Positions 14,465-21,492 of a stretch of DNA of 53,100 nt are shown here, piece by piece. Location: assembly GCA_002747395.1 (NCBI GenBank), contig PDPE01000048.1, positions 1-53,100 on the forward strand, written 5' to 3'. The DNA comes from Pseudomonadota bacterium. GTDB lineage: Bacteria > Pseudomonadota > Gammaproteobacteria > Pseudomonadales > Oleiphilaceae. How positions within the stretch are numbered: the stretch's first letter is position 1; each line of letters begins with the position of its first letter. The position numbers were made by a program, and so were the translations under genes. Under the pieces are notes generated by a model. The model saw only the letters and a program-made list of their open reading frames with translations, made no database searches and had not been told where the DNA came from.

Positions 14465-16659
14465 TGCCTGACTATCCTGAAGTGAATACAGTTCATGCAC
14501 CCTACCATTTCGTGCCATTGTCCAGGTGGGTCTATATGCCAGACTGGGCGCATCTGGTCAGCCATGATGTGCCCTTTAAAGAGGGCTATTCCGGCATTAT
14601 TGAATACAGGTTAACCAATAGCACGCCTCTGTGTGTCGGTGCTGAACAGGAAAAAAAAGCCGACCGGACTACCCTGGTAAAATGGGCCAGAGACCCGGTG
14701 GGCAACCCGGTGATACCCGGCTCCAGCGTCAAGGGCATGATTCGTAATGTGCTGGAAATCGCCAGCTTTGGCAAGTTTAATGCGGTTGATAATCAGCAGT
14801 TTTCCTTTCGTGATCTATCCAGCGCAAAAAATCACTATCTGCACGATATCATTGGTAAAAGCCGGGTAGAACCCGGCTGGATAAAGTATGACAACAGTCA
14901 ACAGAAATGGATTTATACCGGTTGCGATTGTGCAAAGGTAAAGCACCAGGATATAAAAGACAGCTTAAAGGTCAGCATAAAAAATGAAGACCCTGCTGAA
15001 GAAAAATACAGGAAGCTACCCCTTTCCAGGACGTTTACTGCCAATATATCCGATGAAGAAGGCAAGCAAAAAAATCGCTGGGCAAGATCCCTGCAACAAG
15101 GCAATACCAGAGGGCAATTTGTTTTCACCAACAACCGGATAAAAGGGCGGGGCAAACCCGGGGACTATGAGTTCAGCTACTTCTTTTTTAACAAGCGGGA
15201 TAGACCCACATCTGACCAGATTGACCGGCAAGTCAGTGCATTGTTCAGCAATCATCGCCCCGAGCAGGTAAAGTACCTGCAGGGCAACTTCTGTCCAACG
15301 AACGGGATTCCGGTATTTGCGCTTACTGATAAATCGGGTAACAGAATAGAAGCTTTTGGTTTTGCTAAAATGCCGAGAGCGTCCTATAAGCACACAGTGC
15401 AGGATCTGATCGACAGGGCAACAAAAAATCATCGGTCAGAGGCCTTTTTTGATCTGGCAGAGCTGATATTCGGGACAATAAGAGACAATGGTCTGGGGCT
15501 CAAAAGCCGTGTGATCTTCTCGGATGCGACAGCCGACAACCTTTCAGAACCTCAGCTTTATTTATCTTCAACCCTGATATTGAATAACCCCAAGCCGACC
15601 TTCTATCCGGCTTATCTGGAGCAGAAGTCACCGAATGAGTACAACACCTACGATTCTGATACCACCCCTGCTGGCTGGAAGCGATACATTTCCAGAAAAC
15701 CGGATTCTGGCAAACTGATCAGTAATGCGACGGGCAAGAATGCCAATGTTAGCAGCAGGATGGAGCTGGCTCCGGTAAACAGTCAATTCACGGGAAAAAT
15801 TGTTTTTCATAACCTTAACCCTGTCGAACTGGGCGCATTATTGTGGAGTATCGAGCTCTCGGGCGACGAGCGATATCACCATCAGCTTGGTCATGGTAAA
15901 CCTTTTGGCGCAGGCAGCGTTCGCCTGAGCGCCAGAATCAGCAAACTGCACGGAAATACGCAAACCACTCAGGCTACTCAACCGGATGTTGCCTGGTTTC
16001 GAGACTGTTTCGTCAGGCAAATGACGGACAGTTACCCTGAAACCGAAAGCCATAAATGGCAAGACAGTCCGCAAATTGCCAATCTGCTGGCCATGAGCAA
16101 CCTGAATGATAACCAGGATGTGAATACCCGATATATGTCCATTGATAGCAAAGACTTTCAAAGGGCTAAAAATAATAATCTTCGACTTGAATCATTTAAT
16201 AGTCTGCATCGTGCAGAGCCCGGTAGATTTGCCAGGCATCATGTACCCCTCTCTTTTGGTGAAGGCCGACTGGGCGATCTTGTCGATGCAACATCCAGCA
16301 GGGATCAGGAATTACTCGGGCGTAAAGCAGAGGCCAAAGAAGCACGACAGAAACAGGCCGATGAGCAAAAAGCCATCGCAGAAAGGCAGGCCAGAATGGC
16401 CAGTTTGTCACCTTGCGGCCAGATACTGCTTGAACTGGAAGAAAAGCTGGCAGCAAGTCAGCAAAATGATATTCCGCCGCTAATCCGCGAAGCTATGGCG
16501 ACGTTTTTATCAGACGACAATGCATTTAAATCCGAATCTGCAATGCAACTGTATAAACTGGCCAGAAAGTATGAGTACCACAAAAAACCGAAGAAAAAAG
16601 TAGCCGCCAACAAAGCGGAATTGAACAGCCTGAAAGAAAAGTACAAACTGGAGCTCTAG
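14464..16659 (+). CDS. Cas7-insertion subunit (TIGR03986-family RAMP)
   Basis: 731 residues; the ATG shares one base with the csx19 stop. The N-terminus FVPLSRWVY...SGIIEYRLTNSTPLCVG and NPVIPGSSVKGMIRNVLEIASF (~81-102) is typical of TIGR03986 RAMPs. A long insertion (~105-330) is lysine-rich and contains the cysteine pair GCDCAKVK. The Cas7 end is HHQLGHGKPFGAGSVRLS. After ~555 there is a charged, coiled-coil-like C-terminal extension (~600-731; KAEAKEARQKQADEQKAIAERQ). In III-Dv this subunit lies at the 3' end of the crRNA. The cas6 start follows one base after the stop. Confidence 0.85.
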   Translation: MPDYPEVNTVHAPYHFVPLSRWVYMPDWAHLVSHDVPFKEGYSGIIEYRLTNSTPLCVGAEQEKKADRTTLVKWARDPVGNPVIPGSSVKGMIRNVLEIASFGKFNAVDNQQFSFRDLSSAKNHYLHDIIGKSRVEPGWIKYDNSQQKWIYTGCDCAKVKHQDIKDSLKVSIKNEDPAEEKYRKLPLSRTFTANISDEEGKQKNRWARSLQQGNTRGQFVFTNNRIKGRGKPGDYEFSYFFFNKRDRPTSDQIDRQVSALFSNHRPEQVKYLQGNFCPTNGIPVFALTDKSGNRIEAFGFAKMPRASYKHTVQDLIDRATKNHRSEAFFDLAELIFGTIRDNGLGLKSRVIFSDATADNLSEPQLYLSSTLILNNPKPTFYPAYLEQKSPNEYNTYDSDTTPAGWKRYISRKPDSGKLISNATGKNANVSSRMELAPVNSQFTGKIVFHNLNPVELGALLWSIELSGDERYHHQLGHGKPFGAGSVRLSARISKLHGNTQTTQATQPDVAWFRDCFVRQMTDSYPETESHKWQDSPQIANLLAMSNLNDNQDVNTRYMSIDSKDFQRAKNNNLRLESFNSLHRAEPGRFARHHVPLSFGEGRLGDLVDATSSRDQELLGRKAEAKEARQKQADEQKAIAERQARMASLSPCGQILLELEEKLAASQQNDIPPLIREAMATFLSDDNAFKSESAMQLYKLARKYEYHKKPKKKVAANKAELNSLKEKYKLEL

Positions 16660-16660
16660 C

Positions 16661-17560
16661 ATGAACCGGAGCTACGGCATAAGCCCGGCCCTGCATCATC
16701 TGGCAAGCCGGTTTCCTCTGCTGAAACTCAGAGTGACCCTCGCATTTCAGCACGATACAGTGCTACCTGCCTTCAAGGGCTCCATGCTGCATGGCTGGTT
16801 TGGCCATGCACTGAAACGTTCTGATGAGCAGGCTTTCCATATTTGCTATGGCGAGCATGATCAGCAGCAGCCCAAACCCTATATCATTTGCCCCAATAAT
16901 GACCACAAAACTCACTGGCATAAAGGCGAGCTGTACGATTTTGATTTAACCCTGTTCGGCAGTGCCATTCGCCTGCAGGATGCCATTGTAACGGCACTGA
17001 CCCTGGGTGAAAAAATGGGCCTGGGCGACCAGCGTACGCCTTTTGAAATTATCAGTATCGCCTCCTGTACAGCAGCCGGATTAAAGCCGGGGCTGATTCC
17101 GTCGACCCTGTCAGACTACATGGCCCAAAGTGATTTTGATCCGTTTTTTGAAGGCAATATGGAACTGGCAATACAAATGATAACACCGGTACGCCTGAAG
17201 TATCGTGGGGAGATTGTCAAGCGACATGCCCCCGGTCTGGGGGCCTGGTGTAACCATATATTACGCCGTTTATCTCAACTCAGCCGCTTCTGGGTCATCG
17301 ACGATGATGAACTGCTTGATGCGATATTCAACGAAAGACCACCACTACGCGAACAGGAAATGACCAGCCATTGTTATTATGAAGACTGGCAACGCTTCTC
17401 ATTAAAACAAAAAGCACAGCTCCCTTTTGGTGGATTAAAAGGCCAGGTGAGTTTTTATGGTGAAATCAACCATGCGATTCCCTTACTCAAAATAGGTGAA
17501 CAGCTTCACCTCGGTGGCAAAACCACCTTTGGCCTGGGTAAATATCAATTGACAGGATAG
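16661..17560 (+). CDS. cas6: Cas6 pre-crRNA endoribonuclease
   Basis: 299 residues. The N-terminal RAMP begins FPLLKLRVTLAFQHDTVLPAFKGSMLHGWFGHALKR. The C-terminal RAMP has the Cas6_C end FGGLKGQVSFYGEINHAIPLLKIGEQLHLGGKTTFGLGKYQL (~257-297), whose Gly-rich loop grips the repeat stem. Candidate catalytic His residues include H44/H48 and H82/H91 but cannot be assigned by eye. It cuts the 36-bp repeats of all three arrays, leaving an 8-nt ATTAAGAC-type handle. It is the last gene of the effector operon, 102 bp before array 2. Confidence 0.87.
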   Translation: MNRSYGISPALHHLASRFPLLKLRVTLAFQHDTVLPAFKGSMLHGWFGHALKRSDEQAFHICYGEHDQQQPKPYIICPNNDHKTHWHKGELYDFDLTLFGSAIRLQDAIVTALTLGEKMGLGDQRTPFEIISIASCTAAGLKPGLIPSTLSDYMAQSDFDPFFEGNMELAIQMITPVRLKYRGEIVKRHAPGLGAWCNHILRRLSQLSRFWVIDDDELLDAIFNERPPLREQEMTSHCYYEDWQRFSLKQKAQLPFGGLKGQVSFYGEINHAIPLLKIGEQLHLGGKTTFGLGKYQLTG

Positions 17561-17635
17561 TGAACAAAACGGTGCGCCCTGTTGATAAATGTATCCGCGT
17601 GGTACCTGATAGACCAGAGCGAACTAACCCACACC

Positions 17636-17661
17636 GCTGCCTGAGCGAAGTCGAAGGCAGC
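17636..17661. repeat. 26-bp quasi-palindrome at the leader-distal end of array 2
   Basis: GCTGCC / GGCAGC arms surround GAGCGAAGTC. The exact reverse complement of all 26 bp lies at 20841-20866, one base before the last repeat of array 3. The core belongs to a short CTGAGCGAAGTCGAAGG-like hairpin repeat widely seen in bacterial genomes. It may act as a terminator or recombination point at the array end. Confidence 0.7.
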
Positions 17662-17662
17662 A

Positions 17663-18186
17663 ACCTCTATCCCCTCAATAGCGGGGCTCCTTTCTGACCA
17701 GCTAATTACGCTATAAACGATAGATTCTTAGTGTCTTAATCCCCTCAATAGCGGGGCTCCTTTCTGACATTCCTTAGCTGTGAAGTTCAGCAATGTCCAT
17801 AACGTCTTAATCCCCTCAATAGCGGGGCTCCTTTCTGACTTAGCTGATGATATCAGAGAAGCTGATTACGCTAGTCTTAATCCCCTCAATAGCGGGGCTC
17901 CTTTCTGACGGAAGGTGTTCTCCTGAAGGAAGTGGGCATCTTGTCTTAATCCCCTCAATAGCGGGGCTCCTTTCTGACTTCAGAATAATATTGAATTAAC
18001 TCTGAATGAACAGTCTTAATCCCCTCAATAGCGGGGCTCCTTTCTGACTTCATCAATAAATGCAGATGAATTAGCAGAAGCTGTCTTAATCCCCTCAATA
18101 GCGGGGCTCCTTTCTGACCGAGACAGTTAATTAATCAGGCATAGGGGAATGTCTTAATCCCCTCAATAGCGGGGCTCCTTTCTGAC
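17663..18186 (-). CRISPR. CRISPR array 2: eight 36-bp repeats, seven spacers
   Basis: Repeat units start at 17663 (degenerate: its first six bases on this strand are altered), 17733, 17804, 17874, 17943, 18013, 18083 and 18151. Spacers are 32-35 bp. In the sense direction (minus strand) the repeat is GTCAGAAAGGAGCCCCGCTA...GGGGATTAAGAC, differing from array 1 only in the centre. The leader is on the right, so the degenerate unit is the oldest, leader-distal one. Most spacers are AT-rich compared with the host genes, suggesting phage or plasmid origin. Spacers 17699-17732 and 17840-17873 share 13 of 14 bases. Confidence 0.97.
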
Positions 18187-18497
18187 CCTATTGACTTTTT
18201 AAAACTACATATAAATCAACAAAGTACAGAAGTCTCATTTTCTCTTTTTTCCAATCTGTCAGAACTTTTAAAACGCCAGTCAAAAATTACCCTGTTTTTC
18301 CACAAAATATAGTGTTCTCCGTAGAAAAAAAGCACAATTTCCGATTTTTCCCAAAAACAAAAAAAACAAATTAACTCTCTGAATTTACTGCTTATTTCAA
18401 AAAAGTATTATTTATTCCAAAATAATCTTAACCACAATGAAATTGACGTACCCGTTCACGATAGACTGACCGGAACAATGTTGCAAATTTATGTGGC
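18187..18497 (-). promoter_or_regulatory. CRISPR leader of array 2
   Basis: An AT-rich 311-bp segment adjoining the newest repeat. It is homologous to the leaders of array 1 (5391-5742, inverted) and array 3 (21112-21463, same orientation), starting from the CTATTGACTTTTTAAAAC block at the repeat boundary. It is the shortest copy: homology stops near 18497, just before the transglutaminase-like gene. Confidence 0.8.
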
Positions 18498-18507
18498 GCT
18501 CACTGCT

Positions 18508-19158
18508 TTAAAAAAGCGGCAGTTCTTGCGGTATCCTTCTGTTCTTCTGATCATCGAACCAGGGGGGCAGTATACTTTCCATTCCGGCCTTTTGTAATTT
18601 TCCGGCTTCGTTTATAAGGTAATGGGTTTTATATCCCGAAAGCACTCCCTTTGGGTTTAAGCGGAGCCAGAAACCATTTTCTCTGTAAACATAGCTTGCC
18701 GACTGGCCAAATAACCTGGATAGTCGTTTTAATAGCGCCCGGGAGGGTATGGTTTTATGAATTTTTAATTCTGGCCATGCATGACCGGAATTATTTTTCA
18801 CGCCAAGAGCAATATGGCACTCAAGATTCAGACCTGCACACAATGCCATGATAGTTGCTGCAAAATCTTCACAATCACCACGGAATGACTGATTTTTAAA
18901 GACCGACTCGACATTAATAAAATGATCATGGTTCGGTGGGTCAGCAAGGTATTGCCATTTGCCTGTTACATCCCTGTAGTGCTGTGCCATACGAACATCC
19001 GGAGCCTTTCCTGCACTTGCAGATAAATACCGTAAAACACCTGGCCCGTTTTTTATGGCACCAGGTAATTCCGAGGCATATTCCTCCAATGACGTATGGC
19101 TGGCGTCAGCAAAACATCCGGTTAAGAGAAGCAAGAGTGTTAATGGCAGTAATTTCAT
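18508..19158 (-). CDS. Lipoprotein with transglutaminase-like cysteine protease fold, CRISPR-co-regulated candidate
   Basis: 216 residues. Signal peptide with lipobox LLTGC (Cys15); residue +2 is Phe, so outer-membrane sorting is expected if enterobacterial rules apply. A transglutaminase-like triad is visible: C96 in FRGDCEDFAATI, H126 in SGHAWPEL and N168 in FWLRLNP, where family members usually have Asp. Substrate unknown; such folds act as peptidases, amidases or transglutaminases. It is the second gene of a two-gene operon, seven bases after a coiled-coil lipoprotein gene whose promoter carries the CRISPR box, and it sits between arrays 2 and 3. I know of no named CRISPR family matching it. 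Confidence 0.75.
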   Translation of the reverse strand: MKLLPLTLLLLLTGCFADASHTSLEEYASELPGAIKNGPGVLRYLSASAGKAPDVRMAQHYRDVTGKWQYLADPPNHDHFINVESVFKNQSFRGDCEDFAATIMALCAGLNLECHIALGVKNNSGHAWPELKIHKTIPSRALLKRLSRLFGQSASYVYRENGFWLRLNPKGVLSGYKTHYLINEAGKLQKAGMESILPPWFDDQKNRRIPQELPLF

Positions 19159-19165
19159 ATCGCAA

Positions 19166-19795
19166 TCAATTCGCAGTTAACTTTTTACCTTCAATGGTCA
19201 GCTTTTCCAGATCGTGCAGTAATATCTGCGCTCTTTTGGAAATATTCTTGAGGTCATCAATATTCTGAACCAGTTTTTCACGCAAAGAGGCACCAATTAG
19301 AACTTTGTGAAAATCATTGCCATCTTTTATAAGAGTGCTTAATTTTTCTATGTCTTTGCTGGCCTGGTTAAAGGTTTCTGTCCATGAGGTTTTTAACCTT
19401 GCATTTTTCTCCTGCTCGGGAGCCTTGATAGTGGAGTTTTTAATCTCGTTGGCAAGTTGTTCGAGCTGATTGAAATAACTGCGTGAGGAGGTGGCAACCA
19501 TCGAAAAATCACCTACCAGTTTGTCATATTTGCCCTGAACATCTCTCCATTCAGACTCCCACGACTTTGCAACCCATCTTAAATCAGGGGTTTCTTCGGC
19601 CAGTTTCTTGATAACCTCTTCCGTGATTTCATTGACTTCTCTGGATGTGTCTGTTCTGGACTGTTCAAACCTTTCGATTGCCAGCTGCAGATCATCTGCA
19701 TAGTTAAATGCCTTTTCGGTTTTTGAGTCATAACATCCAGTGATACCCACAAAGATGAAGGTGACTAACATTAAAAAGCAGCTTGTAGTTTTCAT
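19166..19795 (-). CDS. Coiled-coil lipoprotein, CRISPR-co-regulated candidate
   Basis: 209 residues. Signal peptide with lipobox GITGC (Cys21). The mature part is almost wholly helical and heptad-like (NYADDLQLAIERFEQ, REVNEITEEVIKKLAEE, RSYFNQLEQLANEIKN, NIDDLKNISKRAQILLHDLEKL) with W-rich segments at ~73-83. No enzyme motif; a scaffold or envelope tether for the downstream transglutaminase-like lipoprotein is a reasonable guess. It starts with a good RBS (CAGGAGAAAG). Its promoter is nearly identical to the cas10-proximal promoter, the strongest evidence that the pair belongs to the CRISPR regulon. Confidence 0.75.
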   Translation of the reverse strand: MKTTSCFLMLVTFIFVGITGCYDSKTEKAFNYADDLQLAIERFEQSRTDTSREVNEITEEVIKKLAEETPDLRWVAKSWESEWRDVQGKYDKLVGDFSMVATSSRSYFNQLEQLANEIKNSTIKAPEQEKNARLKTSWTETFNQASKDIEKLSTLIKDGNDFHKVLIGASLREKLVQNIDDLKNISKRAQILLHDLEKLTIEGKKLTAN

Positions 19796-19847
19796 TACAC
19801 TTTCTCCTGATGGATTGTCTGGTTCGTTACGTTTTGTTCAGGTTTTA

Positions 19848-19892
19848 AGTGTATTCTGAAATCACGAGTTGAGGTGATAACACAAACTTGTG
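19848..19892 (-). promoter_or_regulatory. Predicted promoter of the lipoprotein operon (CRISPR box plus -10)
   Basis: On the minus strand CACAAGTTTGTG (19892-19881) is followed after 27 bp by TACACT (19853-19848), then TAAAACCTGAACAAAACGTA. Box and spacing are identical to 8250-8294 and 21 of 25 bases after the -10 match. A second CACAAGTT half-site lies 22 bp further upstream, two helical turns away. Transcription would start near 19841, ~46 bases before the first start codon. Confidence 0.65.
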
Positions 19893-20006
19893 GCTGGAAA
19901 GAGAACTTGTGACTGGTAAGAATAATTGAGGGCTGTCATGGTGTCAGCACAACGGATACGGGGTAACAGATGTGTGAGACTGGCATGGAGCCAGATTTTT
20001 ATATTG

Positions 20007-20267
20007 CTATATCTCGTAATGATAGCGTAGTTGTGCAATCAGAATCGTGTCGCCTTGTTGCTTGTAAACAATTCTATGTTCATCATTTATACGGCGAGAC
20101 CAATATCCAGACAGGCTGTGTTTCAGGGGTTCAGGCTTTCCAATACCTTTACCGGGAGTTCTTTGAATATCTGTAATTAGCAAATTAATACGCTTTAGTA
20201 TTTTTTTATCCGTGGTTTGCCAATAAAGGTACTGTTCCCAGGCCCTGGTCGAGAAGGTTAATTTCAT
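20007..20267 (-). CDS. yoeB: YoeB-family mRNA interferase toxin
   Basis: 86 residues with a full YoeB pattern: FSTRAWEQYLYWQTTDKKILKRINLLI, GKGIGKPEPLKHSLSGYWSRRINDEHRIVYK and the C-terminal LRYHYEI. Catalytic residues by family comparison are E45-E46 region (PEPL), R in SRRI/EHRIVY and the penultimate His/Tyr of RYHY. It cleaves mRNA on the ribosome and is neutralised by YefM. The start overlaps the antitoxin stop by four bases. The toxin-antitoxin pair sits inside the CRISPR island between arrays 2 and 3. Confidence 0.93.
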   Translation of the reverse strand: MKLTFSTRAWEQYLYWQTTDKKILKRINLLITDIQRTPGKGIGKPEPLKHSLSGYWSRRINDEHRIVYKQQGDTILIAQLRYHYEI

Positions 20268-20515
20268 TCAAGAAGCTCTCTTTCCGTTCCGTTGCCAGCT
20301 TCCAGTTCGGCGATAGATTCTAAAAGGTCTCTGGCATTTGCCGGGGATCTGAGTAAATATGCAGTTTCCTGCATTGCGTTGTAGTCTTCTAAAGACATCA
20401 TAACAACAGGGGCTTCACTTTTACGGGTAATAATAATCGGGGTGTGATCGTTACAGACATGCGCCATGGTTTTTGCCAGGTTTGCTCTGGCTGAGGTGTA
20501 GCTTATTGCATCCAT
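20264..20515 (-). CDS. yefM: YefM-family antitoxin
   Basis: 83 residues from ATG 20515, which has GGAG six bases upstream; ATGs at 20542 and 20536 would add nine unsupported residues. The N-terminus MDAISYTSARANLAKTMAHV and IIITRKSEAPVVMMSLEDYNAMQETAYLL are the Phd/YefM DNA-binding fold. The C-terminal third (LLESIAELEAGNGTERELLE) wraps the toxin. It binds its own promoter, alone and with YoeB. Confidence 0.93.
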   Translation of the reverse strand: MDAISYTSARANLAKTMAHVCNDHTPIIITRKSEAPVVMMSLEDYNAMQETAYLLRSPANARDLLESIAELEAGNGTERELLE

Positions 20516-20633
20516 ATTACTCTCCAAAATGTTCATGTACATTTATCTGTACAGTCTAGTGTGATGGCACATAACAAGCAAATAAATCGGCGCTGAAAAC
20601 AGCGGGCTTTTCGCTTCGCTCATTATTGGGGCG

Positions 20634-20846
20634 CTATGCTTTACTGCAATGTTCTTCAAACCATTTAGCCGGTTGTATCCCATCAAGCTGGCCTGCAGCC
20701 AGATTTTCAAACGTAATAACCGCGTCCGGTTCCGGTGCGGCTAACAGGTTTTCATTGATTTTCAAAAAGATAGTGCCAATGGTAACGGCTGTGCGTTTGT
20801 TTCCATCAACAAAAGAGTGGGGATTTGCAAGCCCCAAACCGCTGCC
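20634..20846 (-). pseudogene. Doc/Fic-family toxin remnant, 5' end lost
   Basis: The reading frame keeps the Fic motif HSFVDGNKRTA and the Doc-like end (TIFLKINENLLAAPEP..., LAAGQLD, WFEEHC), about the last 65 of a usual ~125 residues. Upstream it runs straight into the 26-bp quasi-palindrome and the oldest repeat of array 3, and no partner antitoxin is present. The array or repeat probably replaced its 5' half. A TTG at 20837 could in principle start a peptide, but the fold would be incomplete. Confidence 0.75.
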
Positions 20847-20866
20847 TTCGACTTCGCTCAGGCAGC
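20841..20866. repeat. 26-bp quasi-palindrome at the leader-distal end of array 3
   Basis: The exact reverse complement of 17636-17661. It sits one base from the terminal repeat of array 3 and at the break point of the doc remnant. Confidence 0.7.
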
Positions 20867-20867
20867 G

Positions 20868-21111
20868 ATCTTAATCCCCTCAATAACGGGGCTCCTTTCT
20901 GACCAGGCTGCAAGGCTGGAGCAGAAGCTACAGGATTGTCTTAATCCCCTCAATAACGGGGCTCCTTTCTGACACAAAGATTATCAATGCTGAAATTATT
21001 AACATCAGTCTTAATCCCCTCAATAACGGGGCTCCTTTCTGACGACTTTTAGTCCTTCAAAGACATCACTACTTCGTCTTAATCCCCTCAATAACGGGGC
21101 TCCTTTCTGAC
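20868..21111 (-). CRISPR. CRISPR array 3: four 36-bp repeats, three spacers
   Basis: Repeats start at 20868 (first base altered), 20938, 21008 and 21076; spacers are 34, 34 and 32 bp. In the sense direction (minus strand) the repeat is GTCAGAAAGGAGCCCCGTTA...GGGGATTAAGAC, a third central variant (GTTATT). The leader is on the right. All three arrays can plausibly be processed by the one Cas6, since stem and handle bases are unchanged. Confidence 0.97.
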
Positions 21112-21463
21112 TCTATTGACTTTTTAAAACTACATATAAATCAATAAAATACAGAAATCTCATCTTCTCTTTTTACCAGTCTGTCAAAACTTTTAAAACG
21201 CCAATCAGAAATTACCTGTTATTCCACAATATATGGTGCTCATTGCAGAAAACAGGCACAATTGCCGGTTTTTTCCAAAAACAAAAAAACAGGCTAACTT
21301 TCTGAAGTTATTGCTTATTTCAAAAAAGTATTATTTATTCCAAAATGATCTTGAGCACAATGGAATTGTCTTGCCCGTTCACCCTGGACGCTTTGCTTCA
21401 TTGTTGCAAATCAGTATAGCCAGGATATTTCCATTATGAAAAATACCGGCAGCATGGTTTTCC
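21112..21463 (-). promoter_or_regulatory. CRISPR leader of array 3
   Basis: A 352-bp AT-rich segment, full-length homologue of the array 1 leader (inverted) and of the 311-bp array 2 leader. It contains an outward-facing reading frame (21233-21439) similar to one in the array 1 leader; array 2's copy is stopped early. It ends 30 bp from the phoR stop codon. Confidence 0.8.
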
Positions 21464-21492
21464 CTGTATCCCGGCATATCACAGACAAAATG

